From: Anaeromyces robustus
Taxonomy: Eukaryota; Neocallimastigomycota; Neocallimastigomycetes; Neocallimastigales; Neocallimastigaceae
Direction: 5' to 3'
Length of the DNA: 64,000 nucleotides
NCBI GenBank assembly: GCA_002104895.1
Contig: MCFG01000138.1
Location: 74,501-138,500, forward strand
Shown here: piece after piece, positions 26,827 to 40,048 of the stretch
Layout of the letters: each line of letters opens with the position of its first letter
How positions within the stretch are numbered: the first letter of the stretch is position 1
The notes under the pieces: model-generated
Told to the model about the DNA's origin: nothing
The model's database searches: none
What the model saw: only the letters and a program-made list of their open reading frames with translations
Position numbers and translations under genes: made by a program

Positions 26827-26878
26827 AAATTAGTTTTTATTTCTAATTTAAAAAAAAATTAGAAATAAGAACTAATTT
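26827..26878. repeat. 23-bp inverted repeat with one mismatch, 6-nt spacer
   Basis: Left arm 26827-26849 and right arm 26856-26878 match at 22 of 23 positions around six A residues. A similar, shorter stem (11-bp arms 26449-26459 and 26477-26487) lies 340 bp upstream. At this AT content such stems arise fairly easily, so function is not implied. Confidence 0.75.
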
Positions 26879-26909
26879 ATCAAAGCCATACATTTACTAT
26901 AATTATTTA

Positions 26910-26943
<34 letters not shown>

Positions 26944-28867
26944 TTTTAATTATTTTTTTTTCTCTTGAAATAAGTTTTTTTTTTTTTACTTTTGTTTCTA
27001 TTTTATTACTATTTCATAATTTTAATATTGATTATAGTTAAAGTTTAATATTGTTATAATTGGTATTATAAATGCTATTATAATTGTTATTAATAATTGT
27101 TATTATAAATAATTGATAAATATATATATATATATTTTAATTTTTATTATTTTAAATTTTAAAAATAAAGTTATAATAGCCCAAAATTAAATAATAAATA
27201 AAAAAATAATAAAAAAAATTTTTTTTTTTTTTTTTAATTATTCTTTTTTTAAAAATGATCGTGATCAATAAATAAAAAATCACATCCACTCTTTTTTATT
27301 TAATTTATCCACTCTTTTGAATTTTTTTTTTTTTTTTTTTTTTTAAGTTTAATATATTATTAAATCAAAAAAATCTGACTTATAAAATTATTATTATAAA
27401 AAATTTATATATAATATTTTATTTTTTATATAATAATTCCAATATTTTTTTTATTTAAAGTAGTTTTTCTTTTTATTATTATTATTATTATTATTAAATA
27501 AAAAAATAATAAAAATAAAATAAGAATAAAAATAATAATAATAATAATAATAAGTAATATTATTATTGACTAATTAAAATCTTTATTTTTTTTTTTTATG
27601 AATGATCTTTTTTTTATTATTCGCATTTTTTAATGTTTGCCAAATATATTATAATACATTGTATAGATTATAAATACATAATGTAATGTAATTCTGTTAT
27701 TATTTATTATTTATTATTATTTTTGGCTTTGCTTTTTTTTATTATTGTTATTTTTATCAACATTTTATTTTATTATAAAATAATTTAATATATATTATAT
27801 ATATAATATCATATAATACATATATTATTATATATTATATATTATCACAGATAATTAATTAAATAATTCTATTTAATGAAAATGTTCATAAGTTTTATTT
27901 TATTTATTTATTTTTATATACCATAAAAAAATGATTCAAATATATTATATTATAATTATATTATAATATATATAACTTTAATTAATTATATACATTTTAA
28001 TTTAAAGCATTTCAATTGTGTAATATATAAATAATCAAACCCAACTTGAAAATAAATAAATTTATTAAATTTATCATATAATTATAATATAAATAAAAAA
28101 TAAAAAAAAAAACAATAAAATAAATAATAATAAATAATAAATAATAAATAATAAATATTTAATAATTACTATTATTTTTAATAAATATAAATTAGGAAAT
28201 CTTGTTTTTTTATATATATATATTTTTTATATTTTTTTATTTTTGGTTTATAACTATAAAAGATTGCCTAATTTAAACAACTTTTTTTTTTTTTTAACTT
28301 TATATAACATTTATAAATATCATTTATCATTTATATATATATAGGTTAAAACTCTAAAACTCTTTAATGCAGTAAAAAAAAAAAAAAAATTTTTTTTTTC
28401 TTTTTCTTTCTTGCATATTAATATTAATATATCATTATATGGAAATTTTTAGATTTTAGAGAGTGTGTATTAATTTTTTTTTTTTGCCATTGCATAGGAA
28501 TAAAATTAGGATACGATACTATATATAATAATCTAACTAACAAACAATAACTGATGAATTAATTAATTAATTAATATGCTAAAAAAAAAAAAATTGTTTA
28601 TTTTTTTTTTAGCTGAAAGTTTAATTAATTAATTAATTATATTATTTAGTTATTATATTATTATTATTACTTGATAATAATACTTTAATAATTAATTAAA
28701 GAAAGAATAGAAAGAAAAAGAAAAAAGAAGGAAAAATAACATAAAATTTGATCATTAAAAAATCACTTTATATAAATAAATTATAAATAAATTAAAACTT
28801 ACCTTTTAATTAAACAATTAAAATCATGTTTTTAATATAAAAAAAACACATAAAAAAAAAAACACAT

Positions 28868-28917
<50 letters not shown>

Positions 28918-29868
28918 CTAAAAACACATAAAGAAATATTAAAAAATATTGTTTAAAACCATAATTTTTTTTTTTTTTTGTTTTTAGAGTGTCTTTAAAT
29001 TTTATCTTTTATTTTATTTTAATTTTATTTTATTTTTTATTTTTTATTTTTTTTTATAATTTCTAGTTTTTTTTTATATATTTTTGGTTTTTAATTTTTA
29101 ATTTTTTCTAATTTGTTTTTTGCTTTTTTGCTTTTTAACTTTTTTTCTTAATTTTAAAATTATTATTTAAATTAATTTTAAAATTAAATATTTTTTTTTT
29201 TTATAAAAAAAAAAATTGTCTATGCAAAAAATAAAAATAAAAAAAAAAATATTTACTTTACTTATATATTATATATTTATAACATTATTATTATATAACT
29301 CATCCTATATTCTTTTAAAATATTTTAATATTTTGCACTTCCTCATAAAAAAAAAAAAACTTTTAAACTTTTTTTTTTTAATTTTAAAATTTTTTTTATT
29401 TATTTTATTTGTTTGTTCGTTTTTTACGTAATTTTTTTTTTTATCTTTTTGGTTTTTTTTACAAGTGTTATTTTTTTTTCTTATTGTTTTTTTAATTTTT
29501 TTTTAAATATTTTTTTTAATTTTTTTTTTCTTTTTCTTAATTTATATATCTATTATTATAATAAGATTTATTAAAAAATATATTTAATAGCAATTTGTCT
29601 ATTTAACAATAAAAAATAAAAATATATATAGTTGTTTTTTTTTTCAATATAAAAAATAAATATTTTTATATATATATATTTTATAAAAAAAAATAATAAG
29701 ATATTATATATTTCTTTCTTTTTTTTATATATAAATAAGGATAATATATATTTATAAATATTTTTTTTCAACTTTTTATTTCAATTAGGAATAGAGTAAA
29801 AAAATGACCAAAAATATTATTATATAATCAAATTAAATTTATAAAAAAATATTTTTATTTTAAACTGC

Positions 29869-30651
29869 TTATAATAATAAGTAAAGAGTAGCAACTAATA
29901 AAGCAACAGTGTACTTAATAGATTCAGCACCAGAAGCATTAGCTTGTTCAACATTAGTAGCGTTAGCAACATTGTTGGCAGTGTTGTTAAGAGCAGTTTG
30001 AGTGGCGTTAGCAGCGGCACCAGCAGCATTAGCAGTGGCGTTAGCAGCAGCACCGGCAGCAGCAGCAGCAGCATCAGTAGCGTTAGCAGCAGCACCGGCA
30101 GCAGCGTTAGCGGCATCAGTAGCAGCGTTAGCAGCACCAGCGGCAGCAGCACCACCACAGGCTTCTAATTCCTTTAAGATAGAGTTGAACTTTTCAATAG
30201 TGGTTTCCTTGTTCTTGTTTAATTTCTTACCTTCAGCGAAAAGCTTGTAAGCTTCAATGGAAGAAGAAACACACTTAGCGGAACCACAAGTGTCCTTAAC
30301 CTTAGCAATATCGTGCTTGCTGTTGTATAATGGACAAGATTTACCGTTTTCATCTCTAGCAGTGTGTAAGATGTTGTAAGCTTGAGAGAATTTAACATCA
30401 GCAATTAATTTGTCCTTAGTATCTTGGTCTAAGTCATCACACTTCTTAAGAGCGGCAATTGGGTCCTTGTAATAGGTTTGACATTTTTCAGATTCGTAAA
30501 TCTTAACAAAGTCATCGTATTTAGCAGCCTTAGTGTCACCACATTCAGCGTACTTTTGGAATTCCTTTTTACAGTCACCAGAGAGACTGACAGCATCACC
30601 GAGAGCAACGGTGGCAGCAACTAAAGCAAGAGCAATTTGAGCGAATTTCAT
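29869..30651 (-). CDS. small secreted Cys-containing protein, paralogue B, Ala-rich N-glycosylation stalk
   Basis: 260 residues, intronless. A signal peptide (MKFAQIALALVAATVALG) leads into a domain of about 145 residues with eight cysteines, closely related to paralogues A and C: DENGKSCPL, AKVKDTCGSAKC, SSSIEAYKL and ILKELEAC. Residues about 168-240 are an Ala-rich stalk with repeated GAAANAT units, giving at least four N-A-T plus N-N-T and N-A-S glycosylation sequons. SGAESIK then precedes the hydrophobic tail YTVALLVATLYLLL, as in GPI-anchored proteins. Codon choice (GCC, AAG, GTC, TCC) is much richer in G and C than in the neighbouring genes, consistent with strong expression. Open frames on the opposite strand over the stalk are shadows of its alanine codons. 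Function unknown; an abundant surface glycoprotein is inferred. Confidence 0.87.
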   Translation of the reverse strand: MKFAQIALALVAATVALGDAVSLSGDCKKEFQKYAECGDTKAAKYDDFVKIYESEKCQTYYKDPIAALKKCDDLDQDTKDKLIADVKFSQAYNILHTARDENGKSCPLYNSKHDIAKVKDTCGSAKCVSSSIEAYKLFAEGKKLNKNKETTIEKFNSILKELEACGGAAAAGAANAATDAANAAAGAAANATDAAAAAAGAAANATANAAGAAANATQTALNNTANNVANATNVEQANASGAESIKYTVALLVATLYLLL

Positions 30652-33600
30652 TTTGAAATAAAAAGTTTTTTATTATTTTTTTTTTATTGTTTATCTATAT
30701 TTTTTTAATAAATTTTTAAATAATAAATTTTTTTTAAAATTTATTTATTTGTAAAAAGAAAAAAAAAAAAAAAAAATTCAAATCGAGGGAAAATTTTTAT
30801 TCTTTTATATAAATGAGAAAAATAATAAATTTATTAATATTATTATTCAATATTATTATTTATTATTTATTATTATTATTATTATTATTATTTATTATTA
30901 TTATTATTATTATTTTTCTTTTAATAATTAATATTTTAATATTTAATATTTTAATATTTAATATTTATCTTTTTTTTTTTTTTTTATATTTATTTTAATT
31001 TTATAATCCACAATAAATTAAATAATAATAAAATAATATGATAAATAAATTAAAATTTTATCGATTAATATATTATAATATATTACATCATATTATTATG
31101 TATAGAATTTTAAGTGGCAAATATAATTTTAATATAAAAATAAAATTAAAAGCATATATTGTTTTATATTGTAATATATTGTACTACATATAATATATTA
31201 TATCATATAAATGCAGATAAAGTATTCAAATGGAATGATAATAATTAAAGTTAATATACTAGATTTAACAATATCAAAATAAAAAAAAAAAAATTTTTTT
31301 TTGTAAAAAAAAAAAAAAAATAAGATTAAATTATAATAAATATAATAAATAAATATTATAAATAACAATAATATTTTTTTTGAAGAGAGGTTATTAATAA
31401 TAATAATAATTATTATAATATTTAGAGTTAAAAGTATCTCAAAATTGAAAATTCAAAATTCAAAATTCAAAATTATATTATATTGAAAAATAATAACAAA
31501 TAATAACAAATACTCCAAATAATAATAATAATAACTATTATAGTAAAAAATAATAATACTAAAACTATTTTTTTCTTTTTAAATAATTAATTATAGTAAT
31601 TTATTGTATAATTTATATATTTTAATTAATAATAATTTAAATTTAAAAGTCATACGACAGTTATAATTAACTGTATACATTTAAAGATTACTCAAGGTAG
31701 TAGAGATTAAATAAAATAAAATAAAATAAAAAAAATATAGAATATAGAATATATGAACATTAAAATAAATCCAATATTTTTTTTATTGTTTTTGGTATTA
31801 ATAAATACTTTTTAGTTTGTAGTAATCAAAAATAAAACAAAATAAAAGACATTATGGTTAAATGACAAAACATCATATATAATTATATAATTATTATTTC
31901 ATCCTTCCTCTCATATTAAAACATTTATATTATTGGTATTTTTATTAAATATTATTCCTAATATTCTGTAAAAATTCCTGTATATGTATCATATCATTAA
32001 TAAATAAATTATTTTTTTTTTAATTAGTTTTTAATTAGTTTTTAAGGATACATATGACTTTCTCTTTTCATTCAATGAATTTACTTTATTAAATTAATTA
32101 CTAATAAACTAAATGATTACATTTTACTTAATTGTATACAAATAAATATTTTATTTTATTTTACTTTATTTTACTTTATTAGTAAAAAAATTATTCATTA
32201 TGAAGATTTGTATTAATTAATTATAGATTTATTTAATTTATTCATTTATTTATTTATTTATTTATTTATTTATATATTATATATTTATTTACTTATTTTT
32301 TGTTACATTCTTCTTTAAATTAACATTTGTTTTTTAAATTATTTAATTCATTGCTAAATTTTTTTATTAGATTTTTTAGTTTTTTAGTTTTTTTACTTTT
32401 TGTTTTTTCTCATACATTTTTAATTAGATTATCCTGTGTTAATGTTTCAAAACTAAAACCTCTAAAAATAAAGTTTAACGTTACACAATTTTAATTAAAT
32501 TAAAAACTCAAAATCAAAACTTTAATTAAATATATTTCTAATTTATATTGTAATTTATATTCCTATTTAAATATACTATTATAAATTAAATTTCATATAT
32601 TCATATATATTTATTTAATTGGTACGATATTATTTAATTAATATTTAATGTTAAAACAGAAAAAAAAATAATAAATTATTATAAAAATAAAATATAATAA
32701 CATATTATAATAAAATATTAATAGTATAATAATTTATATATAATACTATATACTATATACTATATTATATTATATTATATGTTAATTTATTTATAATATA
32801 TATATTATCATATTATATGCTAATTTTTTTTATAATAAAATACTTTCTTATTATTAATACCGAAGAATGGATATTGTTTAATATTATAATTTTTTTTAAA
32901 AAATCATAATAAATTAAGTTTGAAATAAAAACTAATTCTAAAAAAATTTTTTTGTGACTGAAATTTTTTATGATATTAATAAATATTATTTATTTATTAA
33001 TTTTTATTACATTTTATTACATTTATTAATTAATAATTAATAATAGTTTTGAATTATTTTAATATTTTATTTTTTATTTTATAATTATTTTATTTTATTT
33101 TATTTTATTTTATTTTAGATATAAATATAAAAAAAAAATAATTAAAACTTTATCATTGAATTGTTTTAATTATTAATAATATTAATACATATATTATTGT
33201 AATACATTAATATATTATACATTATATAAAATAATATTTAAATATATATCAAAAAATTTCTATTACTCTATATATAAAATATAAAATTTATCATATATAT
33301 AAATTATTAAATCTATTAAATATACTTTATATTCAGGAATATATTAATTTATATTATAATATATTCAGGATAGATATTATTATTAATTATAATATAATAA
33401 GATTATATTGTAATATATTTATGATATATATTAATAATAATAGGATTATTTGTTTTATTTTTTTTTTTATTTTTATTTTTTTTATTTTTCTGTAATTTTT
33501 AAAATTACTAAATTACTTCTTATTTTTCTTCACTAATGTTTCTATAAATTATTTTTTTTTTCTTTTTATTATATTTCGACTTTTCTTTTTTTTTTTATTT

Positions 33601-33974
33601 TAAAGTATGGTTAATTATTATTAATTTTCCTTTTGATATAAAACATGAATAAATAATATAAATGAATAATTAATTAATTATATAATTAATAATAAGTATT
33701 ATTATATTTTATTTTTGTTTTAATTATCAAAATTTAATTATCAAAAAAACTAAACAACTAATTCTAATAAAAAATAATATATATATAAAAATGATTAATT
33801 TATTAATAATTATTGAATAAATAAATAACTACAAAAAAAAAAAAAACTATATTATGTTTTATTATTTTTTTTTAATAATTATGCAAATAAAAAGAGGAAA
33901 AAGGAAAATAATAAAAAAAAAATTTTTTTATTTTCACCATTTAGTTATAGAGTTTGGGCAATTTAAAAAAGCCG

Positions 33975-34005
<31 letters not shown>

Positions 34006-37000
34006 ATCCCTTAAAAAATATATATAAATATAAATATATTTTAGTAAACATCCCGTGTTACCTTTACATTTATAAAAAGTGTATCCAACCATCAAAGAAA
34101 AAAAAATAATAAAATATAAATAAATAAAAAAAAAAACATATGAAAAGTAAAAAATATATATAATTATTATATTTATATTTATATTTATATTTATATTTAT
34201 ATATCCTTTAAATAATTATATTTAAAGAATGATAATAAAAAATATTAATAATAATTAAAAATTATTATCGTATTAGTAATAAAGAGTAGGAATGACCTCT
34301 AATATGATATAAATTTTTAATTAAATAAATTATTTTTAATAATTTTTATAATATTTATTTTTTTATATATATTTATATATGAAAAAAATTAACCGTTAAT
34401 CATCTCCTATTTTCTAATAAAAATAATAGTAAGAAAAAAATTATTAAAAAAAGTTACTTTAAGAATAAAAGGATTAATAATAAATAATGATAATATAAGA
34501 ATAAAGAAAACCCTTTTTTTTTCTCTTATTTTTTTTTTTTTTTTATAATTTTACATAATAAAATTGTTACTGTAACATTTTTATATTAATAAATAAATGA
34601 AAAATAATAAAATAAATAAATAAGTATTAATTGATAAATCTATATAAATGAATAAATGAATAAATAAATAAATAAAAAATAATTGTACAAATAAATTAAT
34701 AAAAAAAATTATATATTAAATATATAAGAATTAAATAAATAAATAAATATTTATATATTTTAAAAAAAAATATATTAAATATTAAATATATAATATAAAA
34801 TAAAATAAAATAAAATATGAATAAGATATATTTATATTGACATTACATATTTATATATTTTCTATATTTATTTATTTATTTATATTTATTTATTTATTTA
34901 TATTTATTTATTTATATTTATATTTATTAAATAAAAAAAAAATCTTTATCTTTTGTTCAACACTATTTCCTTTTCTGGTTTATAACTAGTGAACACAAAT
35001 AATAAAAAAAAAGGGTTTAAAATAATTTATAATTTATAAATAAATAAAAAAAAAACATTTTTTTATTATGTTAATACATTTAATTAATATTTTTTAGCAT
35101 GTTTTAATAATAATTATTAAATAAATAAATAAATATTTAATAATAATTATTAAGAATTAATAATTAATGAATCATTTGTTTTTTATTTATTTTTTGTTTT
35201 TTTGTTTTTTTGTTTTTCATTTTTCATTTTTCATTTATATTTTCATGCTAATTTATATTTTATATGACATGAAATCATTTTTATGAAGTAAAATACAAAA
35301 ATTAAAAAATAAACAAAAAAGATAGTTATAAATAAATAATAATGCAGCATAAAACATTATTTTATATAGGGTTAGTATTAATTATAATTAAAATTAATTA
35401 ATAAATATATACATATAAAAAGATTATTAAATATTAATAATGAAGTAAAAAAAAAAAATCAAAAGTATGTAATAGTATGTAGATTATATATAAACTATAT
35501 ATATATATATATAAATATATATATAAGTATCTATATATAATAAATGTAATATATATTATGTAAATATTTAAAAATGTTTAAACATGAAAGATTATAAAAT
35601 TAATTACTTTTTATATTGGTTAGTTTAAGATATACTATAAAAAGGTCATTTTGTTGTAACATATATGATAATGAGAAATTATTTACATTATTTACTTCTA
35701 TAAATTATATAAAAAATAATTTAAATTTTTATATATAAAGTATAGCCATTAATTGATAAATACTGAATTTATTGTTAATATAGATTTTAAAAAAATTATT
35801 AATGAACATTTAAATAAAAATAGAAATTAAAATAAAAGTAAAATAAAATTGTAAAAGTAGTGACAAATATATACTACACTCTTTTTTTTTTTAAATAAGA
35901 AAAAAAGTATTAGTAAAATGTAAAAAGGATGGTTAATGACTAAGAAATGATAAATAATGAATGATGTTATTAATAAGTTTATTAAATTAAGTGTAACATA
36001 AAAAAAATGTTTTTTTTTTTTTTTACAAAATATTAAACATTTTTATTTTATAGTTAAATTCAATTAATCACTTTTTATGATTAAAATATTATTTAATATA
36101 ATAAAAAATAATAAATGAATATGAATATAATTAACTAATTATTAATAAATAAAACTAGTTTATTAATAAAAAAAAAAAGTTATATCATATTATATCATCT
36201 TTATTGATTATTTATATAAAATATATTATTATTAATTATATAATTATATTATTATTAATTATAGAATTATATAATTATATAATTATTATGTATTAATATT
36301 AATATTAATTATAAATTATTTACGTTAAAATTATTTAATAAAAATCATTGGTCATCAACCCTGCTTTGTAATAATACAAAATTAATATATATAAATAGTA
36401 AAAATAGCAGAGCATAAGATTAAAAAAAAAAAAGCTCTTATATATTAATTATTAAATAATTTAAATCTATTTATTATAATATTGAAACTGTGTAACATTA
36501 AAAAATAATCAATAAATTTTTTAATATTTATAAACTAATTTAAAGAAAAATTTTAAAACAAAACCTTATTTAATAATAATTTGAAAAAAATTTTAATTTT
36601 TATTAGGTTTTAAAGTTTATTAAATAAGAAAAATAATATCGAAGCTTGGATAATTATTAAGCAAAAAAATTCCATAAAAAAATTTTATTTTATATAATAA
36701 TTTATATAATAAATTTATTTTTTTTAATGTAAAAAAACATTTTATTATAAAAAGTAAAAGACTTTTTAAATATTTATATTATCAAATTATTATGTATTAT
36801 GATATTATTATTATCATTTATATAAAAAAATACCTCTTTAATACATGACTTAAAAAACTATTTTTTAGTCAAATTAACGTTATAAAAATTGAATCTATTT
36901 TGTGTTTTTTTTTTATCTTTACTTTTTTAAGAAAAAATTTTTATATTTCTAAGAATTTTTATTTTTTTAAAAAAAAAAAAAAAACAATAATTAAAATATT

Positions 37001-40000
37001 TAATAATTTATAATTTATAGCAAAAACTGGTATTCTGAATCCATTAATTAAATTAGAATATACCAGAAAAAAAATTTATGATGTTATTCATTTATATTTT
37101 ATTATATTTTTTATATTTTTTTATATTAAATTATAATTAAAAAAACTTTTAATAAAAAAATTCATTTATTTAAAATCTATATATTTTTAATATATAATTA
37201 ATTTATAAAAAAACGTGTATATAATTATTATTATTATTGGAATTAAAAAAAAAATAAAAGTAATTTTTTTTTATATTAAAACATAATTCAAGTTTTCCTT
37301 TCATTTTTTATCATAAAAAAATAATTTTAATAATAATAAGAAAAAATATTAAAAACTATAAATGAAATTATAAATAGATAAGAATGATATAGTATTGTAA
37401 AATTAAATAATACATTAATTCTATAAGATGTAATAAAATAAAAAAAACTTAATAATAATTGTGATAATTTTAATTAATAGTGATAATGAATATTTTTTTA
37501 ATACTCATGATCTTATAGAATTAATATATTTAATTTAAAGAAAAATAGCTTTTAAAATAAAGAGTTAACAAAAAAAATTTAATAATTAATTAATAATTAT
37601 AATTATTATAAAGAAAAAAATTAAAAGAACCAACCAAATAATAATGAACAAATAAAAAAAATAAAAAATTTAATATTATATATTATATATATATTTTTTT
37701 TATTTTAATAGGATGAAATAAAATAACATGTAATAATTAGTAATATTTTGTTATTATGATTTATAATTATTTTCATTATAATAGTTATTATTTTTTAATA
37801 ATTAGTGTAATGATATATTAAGTAAATATAACTTTATATATAATTTTTTTGTTATTATTTTTAAATTAATTCAATTAATTATTTTATGTAATTTTTTTAA
37901 TTTTTAATTTTTTTTTCTTTATATTAAATTGTTATATTTATTGAATAATAATTTTATTATTTTATATATCATTTTTATATTTCTTTTACTTTTACCAATG
38001 TTCTTTATTTCATTCCATTTTAATACATTTTACTTTTACCAATGTTCTTTTATTTCATTCCATTTTAATACGTTTTACTTTTACCAATTTTATTTCATTC
38101 CATTTAATACATTTTACTTTTATTAATGTTCTTTTATTTCATTCAATTTAGTACGTATTATTTTTACCTGTTTTTTTTTTTTATTATTTATTATATATAT
38201 ATATATATATATTATATTCATGTTCTTTTATTTCATTCCATTTAATACATTTTACTTTTACAATGTTTTTTTATTTTATTCCATTAAATATATTTTACTT
38301 TTATTTTTATCAGTGTTCTTTAATATCATTCCATTTTAATACAATTATTTGATTATTTCACTAGATTAATAATGAAAATTTAATAATCTATTCTTAAAAA
38401 AATTTATTGTAAAAATTCGATATATATAAAAGTTAATATTTATTTATTTATTTTTACTTTTTCTAAACAAAAAAAAGTAAAGAAAAATAATTAAATCTTT
38501 ATATACAATTTTTTTTTTTGATTCTATTCTACTCTATTTAAAATAAAAAAAAATATATTAAATTCAAATTCCTAAAAAATTAATTAAATCTATACTAAAA
38601 GATTGAATATGTGAACAAATATCAAAAACAACTTAAGCAAAATAAATCGTTATTATTATCATAATATTAAATTATGTAATTATAATCAAAGATCAAGTAA
38701 TACCTTTATATATTTTTTAATTATTATTTAAATTTTTATATAACATAAACAAATAAACAAACAAACAAAATAATAATAATAATAATAATAAATAACATTA
38801 AAAGTAATAAGCATCCTCAAAATTTATTATATAAAAAGTAAAAAACCAAAAAAACAAGCAAACAAACAAAAAAAAAAAAAAAACATCTTTATTTTTTTTT
38901 TCTTTTTATAACTTTTAATGGTTATATTTCTATATTTCAATAAAGAAAATGTATCCACAATTTATTTATTTTTTATTATAATAAATAAAAATTTTTTTTT
39001 TCTTGTTTGTTTGTTTGTTTTGTTTATTTGTTTGTTTGTTTTGTTTGTTTTGTTTATTATATAATAAATTTTAGTGATTATTATTATTTTTTTTTGGTGA
39101 TTATTATTATTATTATTTATTATTTTTTTTTCTAAATTAGAAAAAGAAAAATGAGAAAAGAAAAAAAAAAAAAACTATAATCAAAAACAATTAATTGTTA
39201 AATAAGAAAAGCATTTAAACATAAAATGATACCATAATTTTTTTTTTTTTTTTTAGGTTTTTTTTTTTAAAACCTTTTTTTTATTATTATTATGATTTTT
39301 TTCTTTTATATTTTTTTTTTAATTTTTTTTTATTATTTTTTTATTATTATTTATTATTATTATTATTATTTATTTTTTTCTACATAATAGGATAAAATAT
39401 ATTTACTTATTTACTTATTTATAGATTACTTAATTAATTAATTATTTTTTACTAAATAGTTTTAGCTTTGTGTTATTTATAAAATATTTGTATTATTTTT
39501 TTTTTAAAAAAAAAAAAAAAAACATATATATATATATTAATTATTTATGTATAAAAAAAAATAATTTGTAAAAAAAAGAACTATTTTCTGTTATATTATA
39601 TATATTTTATATTTGTACATACTAATAAAACTGATTTTTAAAATTTATTATAACATTATAAAATATATATATAAAAAAAAATATTATTTACATATATATA
39701 TATTGTCTTTTTTTTTTTTTTTTTTTTTTTTTATTTTGGTTTTTTTGCTTTATTTTTTGTTTTTTATTTTCTATTTTTTTTATTTTTTGTTTTATTTATA
39801 TATTTTTTCTTTTGATTTTTATTATTAATTTCTATTGTTGTTGTCATTTATTTTTATTGATTTTATTTTATTTTATTTTATTTTATTTTATTTTATTTTT
39901 ACTTTTATTTTTACTTTTATTTTTTGCATTTTTAATGTTTTTTTTTTTCTATTGAAAATAAAATAAAAAATATTTTTATTTTTTCTATTATTATTTTTTT

Positions 40001-40048
40001 TATTTCTTTTACTGTAATTCTTTAACTTTTAATTAACTAAATTTAAAT
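30652..40048. other. 9.4-kb gene desert
   Basis: A/T tracts, (TTA)n and AAATA-type repeats, with the promoter of paralogue B at the left end. It contains an imperfect inverted repeat (CTGGTAT at 37027-37033 with ATACCAG at 37060-37066) and a minisatellite near 38 kb. The small open frames at 30813-30998, 37929-38126 and 39613-39828 consist of Phe/Ile/Leu/Tyr/Asn and are not supported. I see nothing else coding. Confidence 0.6.
37988..38345. repeat. degenerate minisatellite, about 45-bp unit, seven copies
   Basis: The unit, roughly TTTACTTTTACCAATGTTC followed by TTTATTTCATTCCATTTTAATACA, recurs about seven times with indels. The array is split by a T-rich and (TA)n segment at about 38166-38218. 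The unit's C content makes it stand out from the desert. Confidence 0.8.

Larger units (their letters stand above)
23131..29868. other. 6.7-kb gene desert
   Basis: Almost wholly A/T tracts and short tandem repeats, including (CTGA)n at about 25003-25021, an ATTCTCAT triplet repeat at about 25411-25432 and a 44-base T run at 28871-28914. Three inverted repeats are listed separately. The stretch about 24300-24960 has more mixed sequence than its surroundings, including a C run near 24410, and may be a decayed element. No gene could be supported. Confidence 0.6.

Noticed and set aside
30002-30250. Ala-rich and Ser/Gly-rich frames opposite the surface-protein gene
   Set aside because: They are shadows of the GC-rich alanine stalk codons of the minus-strand gene, which has the signal peptide and Cys framework.
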